Below, one piece after another: positions 31,429-42,680 of a stretch of DNA of 42,724 nt; the first letter of the stretch is position 1; each line of letters starts with the position of its first letter. This stretch comes from Rhodococcus sp. HM1 (lineage in GTDB: Bacteria; Actinomycetota; Actinomycetes; Mycobacteriales; Mycobacteriaceae). The position numbers and the translations under genes were made by a program. A model generated the notes under the pieces. That model saw only the letters and a list, made by a program, of their open reading frames with translations. It did not search any database and was not told where the DNA came from. The stretch lies in NCBI RefSeq assembly GCF_023218075.1, contig NZ_JALPTB010000056.1, forward strand, positions 1 to 42,724, written 5' to 3'.

Positions 31429-32352
31429 TCAGTATCCGATGCGCATGATCAGTTGCGGCAATCCCGGCAGGGAGAGCCGCTCGGCGAACCGCGCCGCCGA
31501 GTCCTCGACGCGCAGGGGGTGGGTGAGCACCGACGCCGAGAGCCTGGCATCGACCGCGGCCAGCCAGGCTCGTTCGGTCGCGATCCCCACCCGGATCAGA
31601 TCGAGCGGCTCCGACGTGGCGGTGGTGAACACCAGCACCGACTCCCGGTCGATCGCCTCGGCGAGAGCGGTGGTGTTGGGAATACCGGTGGTGACCAGCG
31701 CCTTGCCGGCGGCGCCGCCCACGTCCAGGCCGGCGTCCCAGTCGGTGACGACCTCCGCGCTGCCCTCGGGCTGCCAGTGCGATGTCCACGAGAACATCTC
31801 GCGCTGGTAGTGCGGGTTGCGGCGGACCTCCTCCGCCGAGTAGGTCAGCGTGTCGGCCAGGACCGGCGCCTCGTCGGACGCCAGCAACCGCACCTGCACA
31901 CCGGGTACCTCGGCGACCGCGGCCATCACGTCCGCGAGGGTCTCAGCCGCCACGGGAATCCGCGCGAACGATTCACGATGACTGCGGCGATGCGAGATCG
32001 CGGCGTAGAAGCGCAGGTCGGAACCCGACGGGGGATGCACCTCCACGGCGTCGACCCGCGCGATCAACTCGGGTCGTTCCGGGTCCGGCAGGAGCGTGGT
32101 GCGAGTGCGCCAGCCCAGGACGCGGATACCCAGTTCGAGGTTGGCCAGTGCCGTACCGCACGAGATCAACCGGTCCGGCCGCAGCGGATCGAGACCCGGC
32201 TCGGCGAACTCGAGCCGCTCGTCGAGTTCAGCGGAACGGCCCGGCAGGCGGAGGTTCCAGGGCTGGGTGTCGTGGATCGACGGTGCCTCGATGACGGCGC
32301 GCGCGATGATCTCGGTGTCTCCGGTGGTCCAGGTGTCGCTCGGGACGGCCAT
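31429..32352 (-). CDS. Acg-family nitroreductase-like FMN protein
   Basis: A 307-aa protein; ATG 32352 follows GAGGAG with a 6-nt gap. It has the Acg hallmarks [15 protein letters not shown] at the N-terminus, [18 protein letters not shown], and the C-terminal [20 protein letters not shown] and [13 protein letters not shown]. In M. tuberculosis the homologues Rv2032, Rv3127 and Rv3131 are DosR-regulated and bind FMN tightly without clear reductase activity. Here it diverges from devR; a DosR half-site (TTCGGGAC on the minus strand) lies about 90 bp before its start. It heads an operon with the desaturase and a small protein. Confidence 0.9.
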   Translation of the reverse strand: MAVPSDTWTTGDTEIIARAVIEAPSIHDTQPWNLRLPGRSAELDERLEFAEPGLDPLRPDRLISCGTALANLELGIRVLGWRTRTTLLPDPERPELIARVDAVEVHPPSGSDLRFYAAISHRRSHRESFARIPVAAETLADVMAAVAEVPGVQVRLLASDEAPVLADTLTYSAEEVRRNPHYQREMFSWTSHWQPEGSAEVVTDWDAGLDVGGAAGKALVTTGIPNTTALAEAIDRESVLVFTTATSEPLDLIRVGIATERAWLAAVDARLSASVLTHPLRVEDSAARFAERLSLPGLPQLIMRIGY

Positions 32353-32434
32353 GTCGAACTCCTCGTCTCGTCGGGCACCTCACGCAGGTCACGGGATGTT
32401 TCCACGAGGATCACCCACCGCAGGTGCTGCGCGC

Positions 32435-32454
32435 AGCGGGCGAAGGTCCCGAAA
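32435..32454 (-). promoter_or_regulatory. DevR-box-like site for the acg operon
   Basis: On the minus strand this reads TTCGGGACCTTCGCCCGCT: the first eight bases match the DosR half-site exactly and the second half is weaker. It sits about 90 bp upstream of the acg start, which would give a leader of about 50 nt. Confidence 0.5.
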
Positions 32455-32493
32455 CAGTCGTCGAACGGCCCGACGTCGCCACGGTTGCACCGA

Positions 32494-32513
32494 ACTGGGA
32501 CGATGGACCCGAC
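32494..32513 (+). promoter_or_regulatory. DevR-box-like site upstream of devR
   Basis: GGGACGATGGACCC matches 11 of 14 positions of the DosR core, 30 bp before the devR start codon. It may serve autoregulation, although its closeness to the start could also mean repression. Confidence 0.4.
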
Positions 32514-32536
32514 CGTGTGAAAGGAAGGTGGCTCCG

Positions 32537-33180
32537 ATGCCTCGCGTGTTTCTCGTCGACGATCACGAAATCGTCCGGCGTGGTCTGGTCGACCTGCTCA
32601 GCAGCGTGCCGGATTTCACCGTCGTCGGTGAGGCGGCGTCGGTGGGGGAGGCGCTGGCGCGCATCCCCGGCAGCGGTGCGGAGGTGGCGGTGCTCGATGT
32701 GCGCCTGCCGGACGGCAACGGCGTCGAGTTGTGCCGTGAGCTGCGGGCGCGGATGCCGGAACTGCGGGCCCTGATGCTCACGTCCTTCGCGGACGACGAA
32801 GCGCTGTTCGACGCGATCATGGCGGGCGCGTCCGGGTTCGTGCTCAAGCAGATCCTGGGCACCGATCTGGTCTCGGCGATCCGGACGGTCGGGGAAGGCG
32901 GGTCGCTGCTCGACAGCCGCGCCACCGCCGCGCTCATGGACCGCATCCGCGCCTCCCGGACCGCCGATCCGCTGGCCGAGCTGTCCGAGCAGGAACGGGC
33001 CGTCTTCGAACTGATCGGTGAGGGCCTGACCAACCGCGAGATCGCGGAGCGGCTGTTCCTGGCGGAGAAGACGATCAAGAACTACGTCTCGCGGCTGCTG
33101 TCGAAACTGGGCATGCAGCGACGCACGCAGGCCGCGGTGCTGGCGACCGAACTGCGCAAGGAACGCGGGAACGGTCCCGC

Positions 33181-33184
<4 letters not shown>
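32537..33184 (+). CDS. devR: DevR/DosR hypoxia response regulator
   Basis: A 215-aa NarL-type regulator; ATG 32537 follows AAGGAAGG. It matches mycobacterial DosR along its whole length: [18 protein letters not shown], phosphorylated Asp54 in [11 protein letters not shown], Thr82 and Lys104 in conserved positions, and the Lux[24 protein letters not shown] followed by [20 protein letters not shown]. In mycobacteria it switches on the dormancy regulon under hypoxia, NO or CO. Here the gene converges on devS instead of being co-transcribed with it, and it diverges from the Acg-type gene. DevR-like boxes lie in the intergenic region and upstream of the universal stress gene. Confidence 0.92.
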
Positions 33185-35512
<2,328 letters not shown>

Positions 35513-35519
35513 ACCCGAT

Positions 35520-35525
35520 ACCGTA
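35520..35525 (-). promoter_or_regulatory. -10 hexamer (TACGGT) of the hydrolase-devS operon, leaderless
   Basis: On the minus strand TACGGT ends 7 nt before GTG 35512. Confidence 0.6.
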
Positions 35526-35568
35526 GTCGTCCGCCGGAAACGGCCTCGGGCGATGTCACCGTCGTCGA

Positions 35569-36639
35569 TCACGCCCCGGTGTCGGTGGCTCCGGGGGTGC
35601 GGGTGGGGTCGCGCAGCACCCTCGTCCAGATCCGGTGCAGCATCCCCGCGAACACCAGGACCCAGGCGACGACCGCGACCCACAGTTCGACGGAGCCGAC
35701 CATGCCGACGAGGGGCAGCTCGTCGGCGCGGCCGAGGTAGATCCCGGCGACCGCGTACATGCCGAGCGGGAACACGATCGACCACAGCGACGAGTCGTAG
35801 GTCAGCGGAACCCGGTGGGTGCGGTGACGCCACCAGCCCGCCGCGATCAGAGGCGGGAACAGCCAGGTCGCGAACGCCCAGATCACGACGGCCAGGCCCG
35901 CGATCAGTCCGCGGGTGGCCTCGACCATGGGTGCGTCGGCCATCTCCACGATGCGGGAGCCGGCCACCACGGTGATCGAGCACGCGCCCATCGACACCCA
36001 GTAGGGGGCGGTCAGCTCGGTCGGGCGCAGCGGATACTGCAGCAGCCGTGCCGCCACGAAGATGCCGGCCGCGGCGTACAGGAACAGGCCGACACCCCAC
36101 GTGAAGACGGCCACCGCCGCGAGCAGCCGTTCGAAATCGCGGTACACCGGCTGCAGGGTGGCCGCGGCGATCGCGACGGATTCGCTCGCGACCACCCAGA
36201 CGAACCAGGTGCCGTTGGCCTTCGCGAGCACCGGGCGCTGCGTGGTGCCGAGAACCGCCGTCCACGGAATCACGTAGCCGAGCACCAGCCAGGTGACGGC
36301 GGCGACGACGAGCAGCACCGCCGCGGTCGAATGCCAGCCCTCGGTCATCAGGCGGATTCCGAGGACGTTGCTGCCCGCGATGAACGTGAAGAACCCGAAC
36401 GCGCGGCCCGAGTCGGCCATGTCCGCGCGCATGTCGTGCCGGAACGCGATCAGCCGCCACAGCGACAGCACCACCAGCACCGCGTACCCCACGGCCGCGA
36501 CGACCAGTACGGCCGTCGACGCCACGGAGTGGCCCTCCAGGTGCAGCCCGATCGAGACGATGCCGGCGGCCATGACGAACGCGAAGTAACCGGGCGATAG
36601 CGCGCGGACCGAGTCGCGCATCCGAGTCGAGATCTCCAC
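35569..36639 (-). CDS. TDT-family (tellurite-resistance/dicarboxylate) transporter
   Basis: A 356-aa integral membrane protein with about ten helices. GTG 36639 was chosen because a -10 box ends exactly 7 nt before it; ATG 36621 is an alternative. Family-like segments are SPGYFAFVMAAGIVSIGLHL at the start, GWHSTAAVLLVVAAVTWLV, and WSIVFPLGMYAVAGIYLGRA near the end. Known TDT members include TehA, plant SLAC1 anion channels, yeast Mae1 malate permease and Ssu1 sulfite exporter, so an anion (sulfite, malate or similar) is the likely cargo. The gene lies 56 bp upstream of the hydrolase-devS operon on the same strand. Confidence 0.87.
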   Translation of the reverse strand: MEISTRMRDSVRALSPGYFAFVMAAGIVSIGLHLEGHSVASTAVLVVAAVGYAVLVVLSLWRLIAFRHDMRADMADSGRAFGFFTFIAGSNVLGIRLMTEGWHSTAAVLLVVAAVTWLVLGYVIPWTAVLGTTQRPVLAKANGTWFVWVVASESVAIAAATLQPVYRDFERLLAAVAVFTWGVGLFLYAAAGIFVAARLLQYPLRPTELTAPYWVSMGACSITVVAGSRIVEMADAPMVEATRGLIAGLAVVIWAFATWLFPPLIAAGWWRHRTHRVPLTYDSSLWSIVFPLGMYAVAGIYLGRADELPLVGMVGSVELWVAVVAWVLVFAGMLHRIWTRVLRDPTRTPGATDTGA

Positions 36640-36646
36640 CCCGTGC

Positions 36647-36652
36647 AAGCTA
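36647..36652 (-). promoter_or_regulatory. -10 hexamer (TAGCTT) of the TDT transporter gene, leaderless
   Basis: TAGCTT ends 7 nt before GTG 36639; its first three bases are also the stop codon of the Fpg/Nei gene. Confidence 0.55.
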
Positions 36653-37516
36653 CTTCAGCAGCCGGGACAGTTTCCGGTCCGCGAGGATCTTGCCGCCGGT
36701 CTGACAGGTCGGGCAGTACTGGAATGACCGTTCCGAATACTCGACCTGGCGGACGGTGTCGCCGCACACCGGGCACGGCAGGCCCGTGCGCGCGTGCACC
36801 CGCATCCCGGATCGTTTCTCGCCCTTCAGGCGCGCGGCGTCTTGTCCCACCGACCGCGCGACCGCGTCGGTGAGGGTCGCGCGCATCGCGTCGTGCAGGG
36901 CGTGGATCCGGTCCTCGGTGAGGCGGCCCGCGGTCGCGAAGGGCGACAGGCGTGCGGTGTGCAGGATCTCGTCGGAGTAGGCATTGCCGATCCCGGCGAG
37001 GACGGACTGGTCGACCAGCACGGTCTTGAGCCGCGATGTGCTGCCGCGCAGCAGTCTCGCGAGGTCGTCGGCGGTGACGTCGAGCGCGTCCGGTCCGAGC
37101 CGTGCGATGCCGGGCACCTTGTGGGGGTCCTCGACGACCCAGACGGCCAGCCGCTTGCGGGTGCCGGCCTCGGTGAGGTCGACGGCGGGGGTCGTCGCGT
37201 CGGGGGTGAACAGGTGGATGCGGAGCGCGAGCGGTCCCTTGCCGGGGCGCGGTGGTGTGGGCGACGGGTCGTCGATCCAGCGCAGCCACCCGGCTCGCGA
37301 CAGGTGGGTGACGAGCGAGAGGTCGCCGCAGTCGAGGCACAGGAACTTGCCGAAGCGGCGCGCGCCGGTGATGTCGCGGCCCTGCAGGGCCGTGATCGGC
37401 GGGTCGGCGGTCTGCAGCACGCTGATCGACGCGACGTCGATGCGGCCCACGACCGAGCCGACCGCGTGCTCCCGCAGGAACCCGGCCAGTGCCTCCACCT
37501 CGGGCAGTTCGGGCAT
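36650..37516 (-). CDS. Fpg/Nei-family DNA glycosylase/AP lyase
   Basis: A 288-aa base-excision-repair enzyme. ATG 37516 gives [10 protein letters not shown]: after Met removal, Pro1 is the catalytic nucleophile and Glu2 the general acid. The helix-two-turn-helix segment has [20 protein letters not shown], with the conserved Asn for the abasic site. The C-terminal zinc finger is [10 protein letters not shown] followed by CPTCQTGGK. Members remove oxidised purines or pyrimidines. Fpg versus Nei-type specificity cannot be settled; mycobacteria have several paralogues. It diverges from thyA, with a palindromic repeat in the 88-bp gap. Confidence 0.92.
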   Translation of the reverse strand: MPELPEVEALAGFLREHAVGSVVGRIDVASISVLQTADPPITALQGRDITGARRFGKFLCLDCGDLSLVTHLSRAGWLRWIDDPSPTPPRPGKGPLALRIHLFTPDATTPAVDLTEAGTRKRLAVWVVEDPHKVPGIARLGPDALDVTADDLARLLRGSTSRLKTVLVDQSVLAGIGNAYSDEILHTARLSPFATAGRLTEDRIHALHDAMRATLTDAVARSVGQDAARLKGEKRSGMRVHARTGLPCPVCGDTVRQVEYSERSFQYCPTCQTGGKILADRKLSRLLK

Positions 37517-37523
37517 AGGGTGC

Positions 37524-37529
37524 AGCCTA
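37524..37529 (-). promoter_or_regulatory. -10 hexamer (TAGGCT) of the Fpg/Nei gene, leaderless
   Basis: On the minus strand TAGGCT ends 7 nt before ATG 37516. Confidence 0.6.
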
Positions 37530-37538
37530 CGGCTGCCC

Positions 37539-37578
37539 GTGTCTATTTGTGGCGGCTCCAGCCGCCACAAGGGCACAC
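37539..37578. repeat. Dispersed palindromic repeat, copy 2
   Basis: The same element as at 22918-22957, with the same spacing: arms 37539-37555 and 37562-37578 around CTCCAG. The inner TTGTGGCGG/CCGCCACAA pairs perfectly and the outer GTGT/ACAC too, with three or four mismatches between. Here it sits between divergent promoters, so it is not simply a terminator. Confidence 0.75.
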
Positions 37579-37591
37579 CGCGGGGAAGCCG

Positions 37592-37597
37592 TAAACT
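37592..37597 (+). promoter_or_regulatory. -10 hexamer (TAAACT) of thyA, leaderless
   Basis: TAAACT ends 7 nt before GTG 37605; no ribosome-binding site fits between. Confidence 0.65.
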
Positions 37598-37604
37598 TGC
37601 CGGC

Positions 37605-38405
37605 GTGACTGTGCCGACCCCGTACGAAGACCTGTTGCGCCTCGTCCTCGAGACGGGCACCCCGAAGGCCGACCGCACCGGGACCGGGACGCGCAGCCTG
37701 TTCGGGCATCAGATGCGCTTCGACCTCGCACAGGGATTCCCGCTGATCACCACGAAGAAGGTCCACCTCAAGTCCATCGTGTACGAGCTGCTGTGGTTCC
37801 TGCGCGGCGACTCGAACGTGCGATGGCTGCAGGAGCACGGCGTCACCATCTGGGACGAATGGGCCGACGCCGACGGCGAGCTCGGACCCGTCTACGGCGT
37901 GCAGTGGCGGTCCTGGCCGACCCCGAGCGGCGAACACATCGACCAGATCAGCCAGGTCCTCGAGACGATCCGCAACAACCCGGATTCGCGGCGCATGATC
38001 GTCTCCGCCTGGAACGTCGCCGACCTCGACGACATGGCGCTGATGCCGTGCCACGCGTTCTTCCAGTTCTACGTCGCCGACGGCAAGCTCAGCTGCCAGC
38101 TCTACCAGCGCAGCGCCGACCTGTTCCTCGGCGTGCCGTTCAACATCGCCAGCTACGCGCTGCTCACCCACATGGTGGCGCAGCAGACCGGCCTCGAGGT
38201 CGGCGAGTTCATCTGGACCGGCGGCGACTGCCACATCTACGACAACCACATCGAGCAGGTCACCGAGCAGCTCGGGCGCGAGGCCTACGAGTACCCGACG
38301 CTGAAGCTGAACCGCCGGGATTCGCTGTTCGACTACGAGTTCGAGGACGTCGAGGTCGTCGGCTACCGGCACCATCCCGCGATCAAGGCGCCGGTGGCGG
38401 TGTGA
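37605..38405 (+). CDS. thyA: Thymidylate synthase
   Basis: A 266-aa enzyme of standard ThyA length starting at GTG 37605. It shows [19 protein letters not shown], the [16 protein letters not shown] helix, [11 protein letters not shown], the catalytic Cys149 in [13 protein letters not shown], and the dUMP-binding [20 protein letters not shown] region. It methylates dUMP to dTMP with methylenetetrahydrofolate and releases dihydrofolate. The downstream folA overlaps its stop by 4 bp, so the enzyme that recycles dihydrofolate is made with it. Confidence 0.97.
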   Translation: MTVPTPYEDLLRLVLETGTPKADRTGTGTRSLFGHQMRFDLAQGFPLITTKKVHLKSIVYELLWFLRGDSNVRWLQEHGVTIWDEWADADGELGPVYGVQWRSWPTPSGEHIDQISQVLETIRNNPDSRRMIVSAWNVADLDDMALMPCHAFFQFYVADGKLSCQLYQRSADLFLGVPFNIASYALLTHMVAQQTGLEVGEFIWTGGDCHIYDNHIEQVTEQLGREAYEYPTLKLNRRDSLFDYEFEDVEVVGYRHHPAIKAPVAV

Positions 38406-38893
38406 CCGGGGCGCTGACCCTGATCTGGGCCCAGGCCCGCGGCGGCGTCATCGGACGGGACGGGACGATCCCGTGGCACATCCCGGAGGACATGGCGTTC
38501 TTCAAGGAAGCCACGATGGGGCTGCCCGTCGTCATGGGACGGCTCACCTGGGATTCGCTGCCTGCGAAGTTCCGGCCGCTGCCGGGCCGGCGCAACATCG
38601 TCGTCACCCGCAACCCCGACTGGACCGCCGACGGAGCCGAGGTCGCCGGCAGCGTCGAGGCGGCGCTGGGCCTCGTCGACGGTGCCGACGCCGCCGTCAT
38701 CGGCGGTGGCCAGATCTACGCGCAGGCCATGCCGCACGCGACGCGGCTGCTGGTCACCGAGGTCGATCTCGACGTGGACGGTGACGCCGTCGCTCCCGAG
38801 ATCGGACCGGGCTGGACGGTCACCGAACAGGGCGAATGGCAGCAGTCCCGGTCCGGTATCCGGTTCCGCTGGGTCGGGTACTCGCGAACCTGA
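38402..38893 (+). CDS. folA: Dihydrofolate reductase
   Basis: A 163-aa enzyme whose GTG overlaps the thyA stop. Motifs are [20 protein letters not shown] with the substrate-binding region [11 protein letters not shown], the NADPH-binding [12 protein letters not shown] and [10 protein letters not shown], and [17 protein letters not shown]. It reduces dihydrofolate to tetrahydrofolate with NADPH, closing the thymidylate cycle begun by ThyA. It is the trimethoprim target. Context and length make this assignment secure. Confidence 0.96.
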   Translation: MTGALTLIWAQARGGVIGRDGTIPWHIPEDMAFFKEATMGLPVVMGRLTWDSLPAKFRPLPGRRNIVVTRNPDWTADGAEVAGSVEAALGLVDGADAAVIGGGQIYAQAMPHATRLLVTEVDLDVDGDAVAPEIGPGWTVTEQGEWQQSRSGIRFRWVGYSRT

Positions 38894-38926
38894 GACCGCG
38901 CCCGCGGGGTGGGCCATACTGCGAAG

Positions 38927-39253
38927 ATGGACAAGCTCTCCCTCACCGCCATGGCCCGGCAGCAGCTCAAACTCGCGGCGGCATCGAGCAACGGGCGCAG
39001 TTCGCAGACCGTGCTCGGCGGGCACACCAAGCACCTTCGGCAGACGGTGATCGCGCTGCTCGCCGGACACGAACTCGGCGAGCACGACAGTCCCGGGGAG
39101 GCGACCATCCAGGTTCTGTCCGGGCAGTTGTCGCTGATCGCTGGGGACCAGTCCTGGAAGGGTTCGGCCGGGGACTTCCTCGTGATTCCCCAGTCGCGGC
39201 ACAGCGTGGCCGCCCTCGAGGACGTGGCGTTCCTGCTGACCGTCGCGAAGTGA
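38927..39253 (+). CDS. Small cupin-domain protein
   Basis: A 108-aa protein from ATG 38927. It has a cupin beta-barrel pattern: VIALLAGHELGEHDSPGEAT (first motif with His and Glu), VLSGQLSLIAGDQSWKGSAG, and DFLVIPQSRHSVAALEDVAF (second motif with His). These could bind a metal. The N-terminal helix (LSLTAMARQQLKLAAASSN) is typical of the stand-alone cupins of unknown function found in actinobacteria. A CATACT hexamer lies 6 nt before the start, so its mRNA may be leaderless. It ends 4 bp from a convergent esterase gene. Confidence 0.8.
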   Translation: MDKLSLTAMARQQLKLAAASSNGRSSQTVLGGHTKHLRQTVIALLAGHELGEHDSPGEATIQVLSGQLSLIAGDQSWKGSAGDFLVIPQSRHSVAALEDVAFLLTVAK

Positions 39254-39257
39254 TCCG

Positions 39258-40778
39258 CTACGGGCAGACGGGGGTGCGATAGCCCGCGTAGCCCTCCCAG
39301 GCGAGCCGGCGTTCCCGCCGCGGATCGTGTTCCACCCGGGTCGGCACGTCGAAGATCGTCGTCGCGCGCTCCCGCTCGTCGTACTGCGGCCACGACGGCA
39401 ACGGCTCACCGTGCCGTGCGAAGTGCAGCCAGTGCCGCTGCACGGCGTCGCTGACGAGGCGCAGCCCGCGGCGACCCCCGAGGGCCGTGTACGCCCGGCC
39501 CAGTGGCGTGTCCACCTGATCGAACACCGAGAGCAGTTCCACCGCGTGCGTCGCATCGAACCCGGACACGCGCGCGAGCCGGGGCGCGAAGTCGAAGCGG
39601 TAGCTGTAGGTGGGTGCGAACCGCGAATGGGCCTGCGCGATCTGGATCGACGGATACCAGAAGGTGAGGTCGCCGCCGAGATCGACGGCGGCCCGTTCAC
39701 CCGGATAACCCGGATAGGCCGACACGACGCGGTCGCGGGCCGCTTCGTCGGTGAGCGCGAACATCCGGTCGATGCGGTCCGGGTTCGTCGGCAATCCGTC
39801 GAGGAATCGCGGGAACAGGGCGCCTTCCCGGTCGTTGGTGCCGATGATCAACGGAACCCGTTGCGCCGCACCCGATTCGTACGCGTCGAGCGGATGGGTG
39901 GGCAGGAAGTCGCCGTCGACCACCGGACCGAACACGTGCAGGCCGGGGGAGGCGTGCAGCGTCTCCCGGGACAGCCGGTTCCCGGTGCGGCCGAGTTCGG
40001 CGGGCGTCGCGGCGTCGAGCGCGGCCGCCGCGGAATCGGCGTCGGCGCCGAGCAGTTCGACGAAGCGCGCGGCCCACTCGGCGGCGCGCGGCGCATCGAC
40101 CACCAGGTCCGGTGCGGAACTCTGCGCGATCGCCTGCGCGAACAGACCGCGCGAGGCGGGGGTCGCCAGCAGGGTGGTGACCGCGTTGCCGCCCGCGGAC
40201 TCGCCGAATACGGTCACGTTGCCGGGGTCGCCGCCGAACGCGGCGATGTTGCGCTGCACCCATTCGAGGGCGGCCACCTGGTCGCGCAGCCCCAGGTTGG
40301 AGTCGAACCGCCGGGCCGGGGTCGAGAACGCCGAGAAATCGAGGTAGCCGAGGCTGCCGAGCCGGTAGTTGAGCGACACGTAGACCACGTCGCCGCGGCG
40401 CACCAGCGACTGTCCGCCGTAGAGCGACAGCGCGCTCGTGCCGAGCGTGTAGGCGCCGCCGTGCACGAACACCATCACCGGGCGCGGCGTCGCCGACCGG
40501 GCGGCGGGAGCGATGACGTTGAGGGTCAGGCAGTCCTCGCTGATCGCCAGGCGTTCCCGGCTGCCGGTGAAGGCGCCTCTCGGGGCCTGGCACGCCGCAT
40601 TGCCGAAGCGCGTCGCGTCGAGTTCCCCGGTCCACGGCTGCACCGGCTGCGGCGCCCGCAGTCGCAGCGGGCCGACCGGCGGCTGCGCGTACGGGATGCC
40701 CCGCCACGACAGGAGGTCGCCGACGCGGCTGCCGCGGACCGCGCCGTCGGCGAGTGTGACCAGGGTCTCGGGGGTCAT
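39258..40778 (-). CDS. Type B carboxylesterase
   Basis: A 506-aa esterase/lipase from ATG 40778. The type B hallmarks are GIPYAQPPVGPLRLRAPQP, SEDCLTLNVIAP, the oxyanion VFVHGGAY (HGG at 106-108), LGLRDQVAALEWVQRNIAAF, and the nucleophile elbow VFGESAGGNAV (Ser194). The catalytic Asp/Glu and His are expected near GTNDREGAL and in the VSGFDATHAVEL segment. There is no signal peptide, so it is probably cytoplasmic. The substrate is unknown; relatives hydrolyse aryl and carbamate esters. A perfect dyad next to its -10 box suggests a repressor site. Confidence 0.9.
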   Translation of the reverse strand: MTPETLVTLADGAVRGSRVGDLLSWRGIPYAQPPVGPLRLRAPQPVQPWTGELDATRFGNAACQAPRGAFTGSRERLAISEDCLTLNVIAPAARSATPRPVMVFVHGGAYTLGTSALSLYGGQSLVRRGDVVYVSLNYRLGSLGYLDFSAFSTPARRFDSNLGLRDQVAALEWVQRNIAAFGGDPGNVTVFGESAGGNAVTTLLATPASRGLFAQAIAQSSAPDLVVDAPRAAEWAARFVELLGADADSAAAALDAATPAELGRTGNRLSRETLHASPGLHVFGPVVDGDFLPTHPLDAYESGAAQRVPLIIGTNDREGALFPRFLDGLPTNPDRIDRMFALTDEAARDRVVSAYPGYPGERAAVDLGGDLTFWYPSIQIAQAHSRFAPTYSYRFDFAPRLARVSGFDATHAVELLSVFDQVDTPLGRAYTALGGRRGLRLVSDAVQRHWLHFARHGEPLPSWPQYDERERATTIFDVPTRVEHDPRRERRLAWEGYAGYRTPVCP

Positions 40779-40785
40779 GTGCGCA

Positions 40786-40791
40786 ACTGTA
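40786..40791 (-). promoter_or_regulatory. -10 hexamer (TACAGT) of the carboxylesterase gene, leaderless
   Basis: On the minus strand TACAGT ends 7 nt before ATG 40778. Confidence 0.6.
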
Positions 40792-40792
40792 C

Positions 40793-40807
40793 GTGACGGG
40801 CCGTCAC
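40793..40807. promoter_or_regulatory. 15-bp perfect dyad in the esterase promoter
   Basis: GTGACGG-G-CCGTCAC lies immediately upstream of the -10 hexamer, between it and the -35 region, the typical place for a repressor operator. Confidence 0.5.
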
Positions 40808-40833
40808 AGCTGCCGGTGTTCGCTGTCCCGCGG

Positions 40834-42057
40834 TCACCAGGGCCGGGCCTCGAGTCCGCGATCGGCGAGTTCGGCATCGGCGTACACGCGCAAGGTCGCG
40901 GCGTCCGGGAACCGATCGGTGTCGAGCGCGACGAGCGAGAGCGTGTAGTGCCCGCCCAGCCTGCACAGGTAGGCCGACAGGTGTGTCGACGTGGTGGCTC
41001 GGGGCGCGGGCAGGCCCGGGTGCATCGCCCGCGCGGCGAAACCCACGGTGCGGTGCGGTCCGAACGTCTCGAGGCTCTGGGGGATCGGTCCGATGTTGGA
41101 ACACAACACATCTCGCTCGCCGGCACCCGCCGCGAGCCGCGCGGCCAGCCGATCGGGGACGAGTTGCAGGATCTCGTCGGGGATGCCGTGGGGAGCGCCT
41201 TCGGGCGGTCGCCGGTACGCCTCGCGCGCCGCCTCGCGGATCCGCGCGGGGCTGTCCGTCGGTCCGACGACGACCTCGGTGGTCGTCACGCCGTTCGCGG
41301 CGGTCCCGGCGTTGCGGGAGTCCACCGGCACCGCGATTCGCACGGGGGAGGGCACCCCGGCGCGACGGGCGATGCCCGCGCCGACGGCGAGGAACAGCGC
41401 ATTGGGGGTGCCGCCGTCGGCCTCGGCCGCCCGGTCCCATCGTGCGGCGTCGATGTCGAGCAGCGCGGTGACCGGCCTGGCGGTGACCCGCCGGGGCGCC
41501 GGGCCGTCGCCGGAGGCGGGGGAGTAGCGCACCCCGCGCAGGCCGCGACCGACCCGGCGGATCAGGTCGACGGCATCGCGGACATCCGACGTGCGCTCGG
41601 CGCTCGGTGCTTCGACCGTGCCGGCGAGGCCGTCGGTGACGGCGTCGAGCAGGCCGCGGGCGTCGACCAGCACGTGGGAGCACACGAGCGAGACGACGGT
41701 GCCGCCACCGGCGAGGGGGGCGGCCGTCAGGGCCCAGCCCGGGTGCCGCTCCGGGTCGACGTCGACCTCGGCCTGCGCGTCCGCCCACGCGAGGATGCCG
41801 TCGTCGGGGATCGGGGCGGTCGGGTAGTGCAGGGGCCGCGATTCGACGCTCGGTTCGAATCGGGGGCGTGCGCCGGGCACGCGGGATCGTACGACCCGCC
41901 GGCCGAGCGGACCGCCGGCGAGGGCGTCGTGCAGGGAGATCAACAGCGGCAGGTCGACGGTGTCGTCGCTGCGCCACAGCCCCTGCATGACCACCGGCAG
42001 GCCGAATCCTCGGTGCCGGTGCAGGAAGATCTCGTCCACCACGCTGAGCCGGTTCAC
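40834..42057 (-). CDS. Condensation/wax-ester-synthase-like acyltransferase
   Basis: A 407-aa protein from GTG 42057. The N-terminus NRLSVVDEIFLHRHRGFGLP and the active-site-like CSHVLVDARGLLDAV are of the CoA-dependent acyltransferase (condensation, PapA, WS/DGAT) superfamily. The usual HHxxxDG is reduced here to SHxxxDxxG, with the second His and the Asp kept. Later segments are NALFLAVGAGIARRAG, IAVPVDSRNAGTAANGVTTT and VLCSNIGPIPQSLETFG. The second His is the catalytic one in this superfamily, so activity is possible. The product could be a wax ester, triacylglycerol or acylated cell-wall lipid; this is not decidable. It diverges from a TetR gene. Confidence 0.72.
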   Translation of the reverse strand: MNRLSVVDEIFLHRHRGFGLPVVMQGLWRSDDTVDLPLLISLHDALAGGPLGRRVVRSRVPGARPRFEPSVESRPLHYPTAPIPDDGILAWADAQAEVDVDPERHPGWALTAAPLAGGGTVVSLVCSHVLVDARGLLDAVTDGLAGTVEAPSAERTSDVRDAVDLIRRVGRGLRGVRYSPASGDGPAPRRVTARPVTALLDIDAARWDRAAEADGGTPNALFLAVGAGIARRAGVPSPVRIAVPVDSRNAGTAANGVTTTEVVVGPTDSPARIREAAREAYRRPPEGAPHGIPDEILQLVPDRLAARLAAGAGERDVLCSNIGPIPQSLETFGPHRTVGFAARAMHPGLPAPRATTSTHLSAYLCRLGGHYTLSLVALDTDRFPDAATLRVYADAELADRGLEARPW

Positions 42058-42064
42058 ACCTTCG

Positions 42065-42070
42065 ACCGTA
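42065..42070 (-). promoter_or_regulatory. -10 hexamer (TACGGT) of the acyltransferase gene, leaderless
   Basis: On the minus strand TACGGT ends 7 nt before GTG 42057. Confidence 0.6.
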
Positions 42071-42093
42071 GCGCCGACCGTTGACCCAAGGGA

Positions 42094-42107
42094 TGAACTG
42101 AGGTTCA
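42094..42107. promoter_or_regulatory. Probable TetR operator between divergent genes
   Basis: TGAAC-TGAG-GTTCA is an inverted repeat 9 bp before the TetR start, in the 58-bp gap shared with the acyltransferase promoter. A further TTGACC lies just upstream at 42081. This is the usual site for TetR autoregulation and control of a divergent neighbour. Confidence 0.55.
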
Positions 42108-42115
42108 ATTCTTGC

Positions 42116-42680
42116 GTGGCCTACCGCCGGACCGCTGCCGTCGAGCAGCGACTCGAAGACCGCCGTGCCGCGATCGCCGCCGCCGCGGTCGCGCTGCTCT
42201 CCGAGCACGGCTACCGCGCGCTGTCCATCGCCGCCGTCGCCGAACGCGCCGGAGTCGCCACCGGCACCGTCTACCGTCACTACACCGACAAGTCCGACCT
42301 GATGGTCCGGATCTTCCGTGACCTGTGCGCCCGCGAGGTCGAGGCCGTGACCGCCGCAGCCTCCGCCGCCGGGTCCGGCACCGGAAAGGTCGCCGCGATC
42401 GTCGAGACCTTCGCGCAACGGGCGCTGCGCAACCCCCGGCTCGCCTACACCCTGCTCGCCGAACCGGTCGACGCGGCACTCGACGCGGAACGGCTCGTGC
42501 TCCGCCGCGCGTTCGCGGCCGCGTTCGCCGACGCGATCGGCTACGGCATCGGCACCGGCGAGTTCCCCGAGCAGGACACCGGCCTCGCCGCGGCCGCCCT
42601 CGTCGGCGCGGTCGGCGAGGTGCTCACCGACCCCCTGCACACCGGTGCCGCCGCGACCGGCACCGTCCCCGACCTCACCG
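42116..42680 (+). CDS. TetR-family regulator, 3' end lost
   Basis: GTG 42116 starts a TetR regulator: AYRRTAAVEQRLEDRRAAIA, then the HTH LSIAAVAERAGVATGTVYRH and the ligand domain. Genomic sequence stops at about 42680, after VPDLTA. The open frame that runs on to the end translates adapter sequence and must be ignored. About 188 residues are present, so probably only a few C-terminal residues are missing. It diverges from the acyltransferase gene, its likely target, over a small inverted repeat. Confidence 0.85.
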
